64,000 nucleotides of DNA from Pseudarthrobacter oxydans (GTDB lineage Bacteria > Actinomycetota > Actinomycetes > Actinomycetales > Micrococcaceae), in NCBI RefSeq assembly GCF_034258515.1, contig NZ_CP139438.1, positions 1,426,001 to 1,490,000 of the forward strand. The letters are read 5' to 3'. Below the pieces are notes generated by a model. That model did no database searches. It was not told the origin of the DNA and saw nothing but the letters and a program-made list of their open reading frames with translations. A program made the translations under genes and the position numbers. Below, piece by piece: positions 9,794-18,220 of the stretch. Numbering within the stretch: the first letter of the stretch is position 1; every line of letters begins with the position of its first letter.

Positions 9794-9810
9794 GCGGGGA
9801 GTGACCCCGC
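9794..9810 (-). terminator. Weak terminator hairpin after the FAD oxidoreductase
   Basis: Perfect 6-bp GC stem (GCGGGG / CCCCGC) with a 5-nt loop, about 10 nt past the stop codon of the gene at 9820. There is no T-tract, so termination strength is uncertain. The rest of the 175-bp gap to deoC shows nothing else convincing. Confidence 0.45.
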
Positions 9811-9819
9811 GTTGCTTGA

Positions 9820-10650
9820 TCAGGCCGCCGTCAGCAGCTGGGTGGCACAGGCTCCCGCAGCGGACGCGGCGGCCACCAGGAGGCCCAGCCGGACGCCGTC
9901 GAACGCCGCGGCGTCTCCGAGGGCCCAGATGCCCGGTACGGACGTCCGGAAGTCATGACTGATCACGATCCCGCCGGTGGCCGCCGTCTCCAGGCCGGCA
10001 CTGGCGGCGAGGTCGTCCCGGGATTCGCGTTCCTCGGCGAGGACCACCAGGTCGCCGTACATGCTGCTGCCGTCCTCGAAAACCACGCCGGAGGCTGCAA
10101 AGCCCGAGGTTGACGGGGCAGGGATCACGGAGGCCGGGCGGGCCGTGGTGCGGATGGGCCGCACGCCGCGGGCCCGGAGGACCGCCTCTGCCTGGCCGGC
10201 TGCGGCGCCGGTGCCCACCAGGATTCCCAGCGGACGCCGGCCCAGCTCCCTGGCCACCTGGCTCACGGCCTCGCCGACGCGGGCGGCGTCGTCGATGGTG
10301 GAGTAGCTCAGGCACTGGCCCGCTCCCTCGACGGGGGTGGCCACGGGTGCCGAGCCGGTGGCGATGACCAGCTGGTCATAGGCAAATTCCATGCCGTCCG
10401 CCGTGGCCACCGTGCGGTTCACGGCGTCGATGTGGCTGGCCGGCTGCCCGAACCGCACCGAAACCTGGGGCAGCATCGCCAGCTCCAGCAGTTCCGCCGG
10501 GGTGTCGTCCCGGTTGCTCAGGACTGTGATGGTGCCGGTGAAACGCGCCCGGTCAAGCTGGCTGACCAGTGCCTGGGCAGCCGGGCCCGCACCTGCGATG
10601 ACGATGCGGGTGGCGGGAGCGGCGGAGGTGGAGGGTGCCGGAGCGGACAT
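9820..10650 (-). CDS. Small FAD/NAD(P)-dependent oxidoreductase, nitrogen-linked
   Basis: 276 residues. A pyridine-nucleotide-disulfide-type Rossmann fold begins at residues 14-31 (RIVIAGAGPAAQALVSQL), a second nucleotide motif GILVGTGAAAGQAEAVL is in the middle, and the FAD-closing motif GIWALGDAAAFDGVRLG is near the C-terminus. It resembles the N-terminal FAD module of NirB but lacks the BFD and sulfite-reductase-like domains, so it could be an electron-transfer partner; the acceptor is unknown. AAAGGG precedes the ATG. Its promoter carries GlnR-like boxes with the geometry seen at nirB and narK. Confidence 0.75.
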   Translation of the reverse strand: MSAPAPSTSAAPATRIVIAGAGPAAQALVSQLDRARFTGTITVLSNRDDTPAELLELAMLPQVSVRFGQPASHIDAVNRTVATADGMEFAYDQLVIATGSAPVATPVEGAGQCLSYSTIDDAARVGEAVSQVARELGRRPLGILVGTGAAAGQAEAVLRARGVRPIRTTARPASVIPAPSTSGFAASGVVFEDGSSMYGDLVVLAEERESRDDLAASAGLETAATGGIVISHDFRTSVPGIWALGDAAAFDGVRLGLLVAAASAAGACATQLLTAA

Positions 10651-10703
10651 GTGCTGGCCCTTTCGCTGGCGGCCGGAAACGGCCGTAACTTCGTGATGGA
10701 CCC

Positions 10704-10746
10704 AGCGTAGGCCCGCGCCTTTTCCGGGGTGTTTCCCCGCAGTTGC
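10704..10746 (-). promoter_or_regulatory. Candidate GlnR-dependent promoter of the FAD oxidoreductase
   Basis: Read on the minus strand: GCAAC (10746-10742), GAAAC (10735-10731), GAAAA (10724-10720), each 6 nt apart, then exactly 10 nt to a -10 box TACGCT (10709-10704). This is the spacing of the nirB, nirD and narK sites. The first a-box position (CCTGA) does not match, so this is the weakest of the four. Confidence 0.5.
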
Positions 10747-10774
10747 TGTTTATCAGGGCTGTGTTCGCCAGTAT

Positions 10775-10788
10775 TTACCGGCCGGTAA
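10775..10788. promoter_or_regulatory. 14-bp perfect palindrome, possible operator
   Basis: TTACCGGCCGGTAA, a perfect palindrome 29 bp upstream of the GlnR-like boxes. It shares TTAC-N2-GCCGGTAAC with the site in front of the SDR gene at 45066, so one TetR-type regulator may bind both. Which factor is unknown. Confidence 0.4.
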
Positions 10789-10854
10789 CAGAACCCGTGA
10801 CGTGCCTCTCATCCGCGTGCGCGGCTGACACATGAGCGCCCGGCTCCGGCCAGG

Positions 10855-12015
10855 CTAGACGCGGATCCGGTAGCCGCGCTTGACCACGGTCTCCACCAGC
10901 CGCCCGTCGGGCAGGGACGAACGGAGCCGGCTGACCGTCATGTCCAGCGCGTGGACGGAACCGCGCAGTTCCAGCAGGTCGGACAGCGACTCGCGGGACA
11001 GGACGGCGCCGCCCGCTCCGAGCAGGGCACGCAGGAGCAGCAGGGGAGCGGGCGCCAGTTCGATGAGCTGGCCGTTGATGCGGAGGCTGCGGCCGCGCAG
11101 TTCGATGTTCCCGGACCGGGTGTCGAGGCGGCGCACGTGGTTCAGGGCAAGGTGCTCGCATACCAGGCGGATAAGGGCGCCCATCCGGAAGCGCTCCGGG
11201 ATCAGCGGGGTGACGCCGGCATCCAGCAGCGGCTGCGCGGTGACCGGACCCACCACGGCGGTGGTGACGTTTGTCTTCAGGCTCTCGATCAGCTGCTTGT
11301 ACACGCCCATCTCGTGGGCGGTGCTCCACAGGGCATCGACGGCGGGCGCGCTGGTGAAGGTGAGGACATCCAGGTTGCCGCTGCACGCAGCCTCAATGAG
11401 CCGCGGAAGCCGGTCCTCGCCGTCGGGCTTTACCCAGCGGTAGGGCGTGACCGTCAGGACCGTGGCACCGGACATCCGCAGGCGCTCCAGCTGCCGCACG
11501 TCCGTGTAGCCGTGCAGCTGCACCGCGACGGTCTTGCCCCGGACGCCCTCCTTGAGCAGCATGTCCACCAGTGTTGCGGTGGTTTCGTCGCTGCTGATTC
11601 CGACGTCGGCAAGGCCGGCCGCGCGCACGGCGCCGCGGGCTTTGGGTCCACGGACGAACATCCGGCAGGCACCCAGGGCGTCCAGCAGCTGCTCGCCGAT
11701 CCCGAAGGAATCCGCTGCCTCGCACCAGCGGCGCATCCCGTAGGCGGTGGTGGCAATGCAGAGGTCCGGCCTGGCGGCGATGATGGCCTTGGTGTCCTCG
11801 ATGAGGCGCATGTCCTCCTGCACGGGGGCGATCTTCAACGCGGGGGCGTGCAGCACTTCGGCGCCGCGGCGTTCCAGGGCCTCGATGAGGTCGCTGGAGC
11901 GGCGGTCCGAGGTCACGCCGATGCGGAAGCCCTCCAGGGGCGACTCGGCGGAGTCCGGGGCTTCGTCAGCCCTTTGTTCGACCTGCGGTGTTTCGGCCGG
12001 TGCAAGTGCAGTCAT
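10855..12015 (-). CDS. nnaR: NnaR-type regulator: HemD-like domain plus winged helix
   Basis: 386 residues. The N-terminal two-thirds (about 30-275) is a uroporphyrinogen-III synthase (HemD)-like domain; the C-terminal ~95 residues form an OmpR-type winged helix (LSRESLSDLLELRGSVHALD then VETVVKRGYRIRV at the end). This architecture is that of NnaR, described in Streptomyces and mycobacteria as a GlnR partner for nitrate/nitrite genes. Whether the HemD part is still catalytic cannot be told. An ATG at 12033 overlaps the cobA stop (ATGA), but the ATG at 12015 has AAAGGA nine nt upstream and is preferred. Third gene of nirB-cobA-nnaR. Confidence 0.85.
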   Translation of the reverse strand: MTALAPAETPQVEQRADEAPDSAESPLEGFRIGVTSDRRSSDLIEALERRGAEVLHAPALKIAPVQEDMRLIEDTKAIIAARPDLCIATTAYGMRRWCEAADSFGIGEQLLDALGACRMFVRGPKARGAVRAAGLADVGISSDETTATLVDMLLKEGVRGKTVAVQLHGYTDVRQLERLRMSGATVLTVTPYRWVKPDGEDRLPRLIEAACSGNLDVLTFTSAPAVDALWSTAHEMGVYKQLIESLKTNVTTAVVGPVTAQPLLDAGVTPLIPERFRMGALIRLVCEHLALNHVRRLDTRSGNIELRGRSLRINGQLIELAPAPLLLLRALLGAGGAVLSRESLSDLLELRGSVHALDMTVSRLRSSLPDGRLVETVVKRGYRIRV

Positions 12016-12029
12016 GGGGGTCAATCCTT

Positions 12030-13064
12030 TCATGAACCCAGCAGCGAGGCCGCCAGCCTGTCCAGGTCGGCGGCGGCCTCGGCATGCCCGCGGTTGGCCT
12101 CAGCCACCCGAACCACCTCGCCGATGACCAGCACGGCAGGGTTGCTGCATCCGGCAGCGGCCGAGGTGATCGTGCCAAGATCCGCGATGGTGGTGCGCTG
12201 GCCGGGGCGGTAGCCGCGTTCGACGACGGCCATGGGCATGTCTGCGCGCATCCCCGCCCTGCGCAGGCCGGCAGCCAGCTGGTGGAGGGTTCCGATGCCC
12301 ATCAGCACGACGATGGTCCCGCCCAGCCCGGCCAGGTGCTTGTGCTCCTTTTCGGTCAGCGGCGCGTGGCCGGAGACCACGGTGAACATGTGGCTGACTT
12401 CGCGGTGGGTCACCGGGATCCCGGCGGCGGCCGGGACGGAGATCGCGCTGGTGACGCCGGAGATGACGCGGACCTTGACGCCGGCGGCGACGCAGGCGGC
12501 AACTTCCTCGCCGCCGCGGCCGAACACGTAGGGGTCCCCGCCCTTGAGGCGGACCACGTTGTTGCCGGCCAGGGCACTTTCCACCATGAGCTTCTCGATG
12601 TCCCCCTGGCTCACCTTGTGGTGGCCGGGCTTCTTCCCGACGTCCACCAGTTCGGCCGAGGTCATGGACGGCAGCTCCTGGTACGGGGCCAGCCGGTCAT
12701 AGAAGACGACGTCCGCGTCACGCAGGGCCTTGATCGCAGCGACCGTGAGGAGTTCGGTGGTTCCGGGTCCGCCGCCCACCAGGGTGACGTGGCCCGCTGG
12801 GCCGGCTGCCGGTTCGGCTGCCACCGGGATGCCGGTGGTGCGGCACCGCTCCAGCAGGACCTCCCAGCCGGGCTGTCCGTCGTCGACTGCCGCCACCAGG
12901 AAGGGGCGTTCGGGCAGCGGGCCGTCATGGCTTGCCCCCTGGGGGGTGCTGAGGCGGTAGACGACGGCGCCGGCCGCTTCGTAGCGGCGGACGGCCTGGC
13001 GGGCAGCGTGGTCGGAGCCGGTGACCAGCACTTCCCGGCCGGTCAGATCAATGCTGAGCTGCAT
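12030..13064 (-). CDS. cobA: Uroporphyrinogen-III C-methyltransferase (SUMT)
   Basis: 344 residues. Methylates uroporphyrinogen III to precorrin-2, the first step to siroheme, the cofactor of NirB. SUMT motifs are present from residue ~92: VTLVGGGPGTTELLT, DRLAPYQELP, GGDPYVFGRGGEEV, AAAGIPVTHREV and VVLMGIGTL. The first ~90 residues look like a shortened CysG-B (precorrin-2 dehydrogenase) domain whose usual glycine-rich nucleotide motif is absent, so dehydrogenation/chelation is probably done elsewhere. The ATG is 2 nt after the nirB stop with GAGG 7 nt upstream. Confidence 0.93.
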   Translation of the reverse strand: MQLSIDLTGREVLVTGSDHAARQAVRRYEAAGAVVYRLSTPQGASHDGPLPERPFLVAAVDDGQPGWEVLLERCRTTGIPVAAEPAAGPAGHVTLVGGGPGTTELLTVAAIKALRDADVVFYDRLAPYQELPSMTSAELVDVGKKPGHHKVSQGDIEKLMVESALAGNNVVRLKGGDPYVFGRGGEEVAACVAAGVKVRVISGVTSAISVPAAAGIPVTHREVSHMFTVVSGHAPLTEKEHKHLAGLGGTIVVLMGIGTLHQLAAGLRRAGMRADMPMAVVERGYRPGQRTTIADLGTITSAAAGCSNPAVLVIGEVVRVAEANRGHAEAAADLDRLAASLLGS

Positions 13065-13066
13065 GC

Positions 13067-15712
13067 CTATGCCTCGTTCCCGTTGCTGGGCCGGACGGGG
13101 ATGGAGGCTCCGATCAGGACTGGCTGCTGGGCGGCCGCCGCCTTTTCCTCCGGGGTGGCGGGGCGCATCTGGCCGCGCTCGTCCGGGACGAAGGTGATGG
13201 AGTCGTCTTTCTGGTCGGGGGCGTTGACGAAGGAGCGGAACCGGCGCAGGCGCTCGGGGTCCTTGAGGGTGTCTGCCCATTCGTCAATGTAGGTGTCCAC
13301 GTGCTTGGCCATGGCGGCTTCCAGGTCCGCGGCGATGCCCAGGGTGTCCTTGACCACCACGTCCTCAACGTGCTTGATGCCGCCGTCGAGCTCTTCCTGC
13401 CAGCGTGCGGTGCGCTGCAGCCTGTCCGCGGTGCGGATGTAGTACATGAAGTATCGGTCGATGTACTTGATCAGCGTCTCGTCATCCAGGTCCTTGGCCA
13501 GCAGCTGGGCGTGGGCAGGAGTGGCGCCGCCGTTGCCGCCGACGTACAGGTTCCAGCCGTCCGCGGTGGCGATCACGCCGACGTCCTTGCCGCGGGCCTC
13601 GGCACATTCACGGGCGCAGCCGGAGACGCCCATCTTGAGCTTGTGCGGGCTGCGGAGGCCGCGGTAGCGCAACTCCAGCTGGATGGCCATGGCCACCGAG
13701 TCCTGGACGCCGAACCTGCACCAGGTGGATCCGACGCAGGACTTCACGGTGCGCAGGCTCTTGCCGTACGCCTGGCCGGATTCGAAGCCGGCGTCCACCA
13801 GTTCCTTCCAGATCTCCGGCAGCTGCTCGAGCCGGGCGCCGAACATGTCGATGCGCTGGCCGCCGGTGATCTTGGTGTACAGGTTGTACTTCTCCGCGAC
13901 GGCCGCGATGACACCGAGCTTCTTGGGGGTGATCTCGCCGCCGGCGATGCGGGGGACCACCGAGTAGGTGCCGTCCTTCTGCATGTTGGCCAGGGCGCGG
14001 TCGTTGGTGTCCTGCAGGGTGCCGCGGCCGGCGTCCAGGACGTAGGCGCTGTTCTGGCTGGCCAGGATGTTGGCGATGGTCGGCTTGCAGATGTCGCAGC
14101 CGGCGCCGGTGCCGTACTTGGCCATGATCTCTTCGAAGGAGGTCAGCTCCAGGACGCGGATGGCGTCGAACAGTTCCTGGCGGGACAGTTCGATGTGCTC
14201 GCAGAGTGCCTTGGAAACCTCGACGCCGGACTTGGTCAGCTCGGTTTCCAGCAGCTTCTTGAGCATCGGCACGCAGGAACCGCACTGGGTGCCGGCGCGG
14301 GTGCAGCCCTTCAGTTCGCCCAGTTCCTGGACGGGGGCGTTGCCCTCGCAGGCGCCGCAGCCGTTGATGGCGTCACGGATGCTTCCGGCAGTGACGTTGT
14401 TGCAGGAGCACAGGGTTGCGTCGTCCGGCAGTTCGGTTTCGGGAGCGTCGCCGCCGCCTGCCGCGCTGAGGAAGGCGCCGGGCTCGGCGGGAAGTTCGCG
14501 GCCCAGCAGCGGACGCAGGCTCATGTACGGTGTGGCGTCGCCGACGAAGATGCCGCCCAGCAGGGTCTTGGCGTCATCGGTGGTGACGATCTTCTGGTAC
14601 ACGCCGCGGGCCGGGTCGGCATAAACGATTTCGAGGGCGTGCTCGGTCTTGGCGAACGCGTCACCGAAGCTGGCCACGTCCACGCCGGACAGCTTGAGCT
14701 TGGTGGCGGTGTCGAAGCCCGGGAAGGTGGCGTCCCCGCCGTGCAGGCGGTCTGCCACGATCTCCGCCATGGTGTTGGCCGGAGCGACCAGGCCCAGGCA
14801 CATGCCGCCGTAGTTGGCCACTTCGCCGATGGCCCAGATGCCCGGCACTTCGGTTTCGCAGTAGTCGTTGATGACCACGCCGCCGCGGGGACCCAGGCTG
14901 AACACCTGTTCCTCGCCCTCGGCGGCGCGGAAGAGTTCGTCGCGGGGCCGGACGCCGATGGCCACAATGACCATGTCCGCGTCGATGATGCGGCCGTCCG
15001 CCATGAGGACGCCGGTGACCTGGCCGTCGTCGTCCGAGAGAACCTCGGACGGGAACACGCCGCCGTGGACCTCAAAGCCCTTGGCCTTGATGAGCCGGCC
15101 CATGGCCTGGCCCGCGCCTTCGTCCAGCTGTGTGGCCATCAGCCACTGCGAACCGTCGATGACGATGGGGTTGGCGCCCAGCTGCTCAGTGCCGGCGGCG
15201 GACTCGAGGCCCAGGAGCCCGCCGCCGATGGTGACGGCGTTGACCTTGCGGCCCAGCTTCTCCTTCAGCCCGGCGATGGCCTCGTTGATGGCCCACACGT
15301 CTTCGAGGGTGCGGTAGACGTGCGTGTGTTCGGCGCCCGGGATGGGAAGGCGGGCAGCATTCGAACCGGTGGCAACCACCAGTTCGTCATACTCGAAAGT
15401 GTTGCCGGCAGCGGTTTCCACGCTCTTGGCTTCGGCGTTGATCTTGACGACACGCTCGCCGGTCCTGAGTTCCAGGGAAGGGTGCTCCCACATGGCCGCC
15501 GTCCCCAACGTCAGGTCGACGTCTTTGTCTGTGAGGGCCTTGGACAGGGCCACCCGGTCGTAGGGGAGGTGGGCTTCCTCAGTGAGGACCGTGACATGCC
15601 AGCCATCGAGGCCACGGGCATGCATTGCGTCCGCAAAACGGTGGGCCGCGGGGCCGCCGCCGGCGACGACGATGCGGCGCGGAGTCTCTGTGCTTGAAGT
15701 CTGTTCGGTCAC
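13067..15712 (-). CDS. nirB: Assimilatory nitrite reductase large subunit NirB
   Basis: 881 residues from GTG 15712. Reduces nitrite to ammonium with NAD(P)H in the cytoplasm. Domains in order: FAD/NAD(P) Rossmann region (IVVAGGGPAAHRFADAM, then VTIGGGLLGLES), BFD-type [2Fe-2S] domain (CSCNNVTAGS and CGSCVPMLKKLLE), a second BFD-like stretch (GAGCDICKP), ferredoxin-like half domain and the siroheme/[4Fe-4S] domain (SCVGSTWCRFG and GVSGCARECAEA). An upstream ATG at 15775 would add 21 residues, but it lies just 2 nt from the predicted -10 box, too close to follow the transcription start; AAAGG sits 7 nt before the GTG. Confidence 0.95.
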   Translation of the reverse strand: MTEQTSSTETPRRIVVAGGGPAAHRFADAMHARGLDGWHVTVLTEEAHLPYDRVALSKALTDKDVDLTLGTAAMWEHPSLELRTGERVVKINAEAKSVETAAGNTFEYDELVVATGSNAARLPIPGAEHTHVYRTLEDVWAINEAIAGLKEKLGRKVNAVTIGGGLLGLESAAGTEQLGANPIVIDGSQWLMATQLDEGAGQAMGRLIKAKGFEVHGGVFPSEVLSDDDGQVTGVLMADGRIIDADMVIVAIGVRPRDELFRAAEGEEQVFSLGPRGGVVINDYCETEVPGIWAIGEVANYGGMCLGLVAPANTMAEIVADRLHGGDATFPGFDTATKLKLSGVDVASFGDAFAKTEHALEIVYADPARGVYQKIVTTDDAKTLLGGIFVGDATPYMSLRPLLGRELPAEPGAFLSAAGGGDAPETELPDDATLCSCNNVTAGSIRDAINGCGACEGNAPVQELGELKGCTRAGTQCGSCVPMLKKLLETELTKSGVEVSKALCEHIELSRQELFDAIRVLELTSFEEIMAKYGTGAGCDICKPTIANILASQNSAYVLDAGRGTLQDTNDRALANMQKDGTYSVVPRIAGGEITPKKLGVIAAVAEKYNLYTKITGGQRIDMFGARLEQLPEIWKELVDAGFESGQAYGKSLRTVKSCVGSTWCRFGVQDSVAMAIQLELRYRGLRSPHKLKMGVSGCARECAEARGKDVGVIATADGWNLYVGGNGGATPAHAQLLAKDLDDETLIKYIDRYFMYYIRTADRLQRTARWQEELDGGIKHVEDVVVKDTLGIAADLEAAMAKHVDTYIDEWADTLKDPERLRRFRSFVNAPDQKDDSITFVPDERGQMRPATPEEKAAAAQQPVLIGASIPVRPSNGNEA

Positions 15713-15777
15713 TGATGGGCCTTTCGCATGGGCCGCAGGCAGTTTTCCTGCAGCCTTCTCTGACGAGCTGTCCATTC

Positions 15778-15831
15778 AGACTAGGGAGGCGCAGTTTCGC
15801 TTCAGTTTCCCAATTGTTTCGTCAACTTAAC
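15778..15831 (-). promoter_or_regulatory. Candidate GlnR-dependent nirB promoter
   Basis: Minus strand: GTTAA (15831-15827), GAAAC (15820-15816), GAAAC (15809-15805), GAAAC (15798-15794), each 6 nt apart, then 10 nt to a -10 box TAGTCT (15783-15778). Consensus in actinobacteria is gTnAC-N6-GaAAC repeated. No -35 hexamer is needed in this arrangement, consistent with activator-dependent transcription. Confidence 0.8.
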
Positions 15832-15871
15832 TTCTGCATCACGAACGCATTTCCGGCCGCGTGAGGTGTCT

Positions 15872-15925
15872 TTTACGTTGTGGACACATTCACTGCATGC
15901 CTCTGAAACACCGCGGGCCTAGCGT
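15872..15925 (+). promoter_or_regulatory. Candidate GlnR-dependent nirD promoter
   Basis: TTTAC (15872-15876), GACAC (15883-15887), TGCAT (15894-15898), GAAAC (15905-15909), each 6 nt apart, then 10 nt to a -10 box TAGCGT (15920-15925). Boxes 1, 2 and 4 fit the GlnR consensus well and box 3 poorly. The predicted start near 15932 leaves a ~55-nt leader with a good ribosome-binding site before nirD. Confidence 0.6.
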
Positions 15926-15986
15926 GGATAACGGCCGCAGAGGTGGCCAATGAGCAGGACTACACGCACAGGGAGAGGAGCCGGAC

Positions 15987-16370
15987 ATGACGGCAACACT
16001 GGAACTTGGGGCACTCGAAGCCGGCATGGATGAGGCTGTCTCCGGCATTGCCGGCTGGCACACCGTCTGCCGGGTGGACGACTTGGAGGTTGCCTGGGGT
16101 GAAGCCGCCCTGATCGCGGGACGCCAGGTTGCACTCTTCCGCACCGGCGCCGACGAGGTTTTCGCGGTGGCCCATGAGGACCCTGCAACGGGCGCCCATG
16201 TCATGGCACGCGGAATCCTGGGCTCACGCGGCGAGCGTCCCACCATCGCTTCGCCGCTGCACAAAGAGGTCTACGACCTTGAAACGGGTGAATGCTTCAG
16301 CAGCCCGGACCTGAGCCTTGCCACATTCCGGACCCGCGTTGCAGGCGGAGTCGTGGAGATCGAGCTGTAG
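15987..16370 (+). CDS. nirD: Nitrite reductase small subunit NirD
   Basis: 127 residues. Rieske-fold small subunit of assimilatory nitrite reductase, from GWHTVCRVDDLEV through SPLHKEVYDLETGECF. As in other NirD proteins, the CxH pairs that hold a Rieske cluster are missing, so it is probably structural. GAGAGGAG lies 6 nt before the ATG. Unlike the common nirBD operon, nirD is divergent from nirB, with its own GlnR-like promoter. It converges on the phosphosugar mutase gene, leaving only 5 nt between their stop codons. Confidence 0.93.
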   Translation: MTATLELGALEAGMDEAVSGIAGWHTVCRVDDLEVAWGEAALIAGRQVALFRTGADEVFAVAHEDPATGAHVMARGILGSRGERPTIASPLHKEVYDLETGECFSSPDLSLATFRTRVAGGVVEIEL

Positions 16371-16375
16371 CAGGG

Positions 16376-18136
16376 CTAGAGCCCCAGGGCTTCGCTGACG
16401 TCACGGAGCACCTCGTCCAGCGCGGCCCGCGCCGCCTGCCGGGCGGCGGGCAGTTCGGCCGCGGACCCCACATGGTGGATCACCTCGAGGTAGCACTTGA
16501 GCTTGGGCTCGGTGCCGCTGGGCCGGATGATCACCCTGGTGAGGTTCCTGGTGACGTACAGGAGGCCGTCAGTGGGCGGAAGCCCGTCGCTGCCCTCGGC
16601 AAGATCGGCATAAACCTCGACTGCGGATGACCCGAACGTTTCCGGCGGGGAAACCCTCAGCCGGTTCATCATGGCGTCCAGCAGCCCCAGGTCCGCAACC
16701 CTGATGCTGAGCTGGTCGCTGGCGTGCAGGCCGTGCTGCAGGTAGAGCTCGTCCAGGGTGTCAAAGACGGATTTGCCGTCAGCCTTGGCGGCCGCGGCAA
16801 GTTCGGCAATGAGGAGGGCAGCCGAAATGCCGTCCTTGTCCCGCACCAGGTCCGGGGCCACGCAGTATCCCAGCGCTTCCTCGTAGCCGTACACCAGCCC
16901 GGGAACCCGGGAAATCCACTTGAAACCGGTGAGGGTTTCCTGGTGGGCGTATCCGGCTGCCGCAGCGATGCGGGCCAGCAGCCTGGAGGACACGATCGAA
17001 TTCGCGAACACGCCCTTGCCGCTTTCGTCCGCGCCGCCGTCGTCCTTTCCTCCGCCCGCGGCAAGCCGGGCGGCTATGTGCGCGCCAAGCAGCGCGCCCA
17101 CTTCGTCCCCGCGGAGCATCCGCCAGGCCCCGGTGTCCGGGTCCTTGGCCGCAACGGCGGCCCGGTCGGCATCCGGATCATTGGCGATCACGATGTCCGC
17201 GGCCTGCCGCTCAGCGGCCTCCAGCGCGAGGTCAAGTGCCCCGGGCTCTTCCGGATTCGGGAAGCTGACAGTGGGAAAGTCCGGGTCCGGCTCGGCCTGT
17301 TCCGCCACCAGCGTGATGTCCGTGAAACCTGCCGCGTTCAGCACTGCCAGTGCGGTCCCGCCGCCCACGCCGTGCAGGGGGGTCAGGACAATGCGCAGGT
17401 CGCGGGCCGGGAAGTGGTCCGGCAGGGCCAGCCCGGCGGTCGCCCGTTCGTAGTCTGACGCGATGGAGCTGTCCAGGAGGGTCCAGCCGGCAGGGGCCAG
17501 GGTGATGGATTCCAGCGGCCCCACGGCGTTGATCCTGGCCGCGATCTCGGCATCGTAGGGGGCCACGATCTGGGCACCGTTGCCGCTGTCCGCCACGGCG
17601 TGGCGGCCCAGGTACACCTTGTAGCCGTTGTCCTGGGGAGGATTGTGGCTGGCGGTCACCATGACGCCGCCGTCGCACTCCAGCGCCCGGACCGCGTAGG
17701 CCAGCAGGGGAGTGGGCAGCGCCGCGGGCATCAGGAAGGTCTCGATTCCGGCGGCCGTGAAGATGGCGGCAGTTTCTTCCGCGAAGATGTCCGAGTTGTA
17801 GCGGGCGTCGTAGCCGACGACGGCGCGCGGCCGCGTTCCCGGCGAGGCCTCGGCCACCGCCGAGAGCAGGAAGTCCGCGAGGCCGGCAGCGGCCCGCCGC
17901 ACCACCACCCGGTTCATCCGGTTCGGGCCCGGCCCCAGGGCGGCCCGGAGCCCCGCCGTGCCGAACTGCAGTGTGCCGCGGAAGCTGTCCGCCAGTTCCT
18001 GGCGTGCGGCGGGGACGCCGTTGTCGACGAGCTGGACGAGTTCCAGGAGGGAAGCCGATGTGACGGGATCCGGGTCTTGGGCAGCCCATTCGCGGGCTTC
18101 ATTGAGCAGGCGGAAATCGGCATCGGAAGACGTCAT
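16376..18136 (-). CDS. Phosphoglucomutase/phosphomannomutase family protein
   Basis: 586 residues, usual for the alpha-D-phosphohexomutase family. All four signatures are seen: the phosphoserine loop TASHNPPQDNGYKVYLG, the metal loop VIANDPDADRAAVA, a sugar-binding region around GFKWISRVPGLV, and the phosphate-binding RPSGTEPKLKCYLEV. It interconverts hexose 1- and 6-phosphates; the preferred sugar is not predictable. The -10 box TAGCGT lies 7 nt before the ATG, so the mRNA is probably leaderless. Confidence 0.9.
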   Translation of the reverse strand: MTSSDADFRLLNEAREWAAQDPDPVTSASLLELVQLVDNGVPAARQELADSFRGTLQFGTAGLRAALGPGPNRMNRVVVRRAAAGLADFLLSAVAEASPGTRPRAVVGYDARYNSDIFAEETAAIFTAAGIETFLMPAALPTPLLAYAVRALECDGGVMVTASHNPPQDNGYKVYLGRHAVADSGNGAQIVAPYDAEIAARINAVGPLESITLAPAGWTLLDSSIASDYERATAGLALPDHFPARDLRIVLTPLHGVGGGTALAVLNAAGFTDITLVAEQAEPDPDFPTVSFPNPEEPGALDLALEAAERQAADIVIANDPDADRAAVAAKDPDTGAWRMLRGDEVGALLGAHIAARLAAGGGKDDGGADESGKGVFANSIVSSRLLARIAAAAGYAHQETLTGFKWISRVPGLVYGYEEALGYCVAPDLVRDKDGISAALLIAELAAAAKADGKSVFDTLDELYLQHGLHASDQLSIRVADLGLLDAMMNRLRVSPPETFGSSAVEVYADLAEGSDGLPPTDGLLYVTRNLTRVIIRPSGTEPKLKCYLEVIHHVGSAAELPAARQAARAALDEVLRDVSEALGL

Positions 18137-18143
18137 GGGCCTA

Positions 18144-18149
18144 ACGCTA
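18144..18149 (-). promoter_or_regulatory. -10 box of a leaderless promoter (phosphosugar mutase)
   Basis: TAGCGT on the minus strand ends 7 nt before the ATG at 18136. No ribosome-binding site is present, which fits a transcript beginning at or next to the start codon. Confidence 0.6.
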
Positions 18150-18220
18150 TCGTCATTGGCCGCCGAAGCCGTGCCGCCTCCCGCGGAAAAGCGGAAAATT
18201 CACCGCAGGGCTGTCCCGCG

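Noticed and set aside
15713..15775. ATG at 15775 as the nirB start
   Set aside because: The predicted -10 box ends at 15778, so transcription would start at or after this ATG. It also lacks a ribosome-binding site.
15794..15831. Regularly spaced GAAAC repeats as a mini CRISPR or tandem repeat
   Set aside because: Units are 5 nt with 6-nt spacers and end a fixed distance before a -10 box, which fits GlnR sites rather than repeats.
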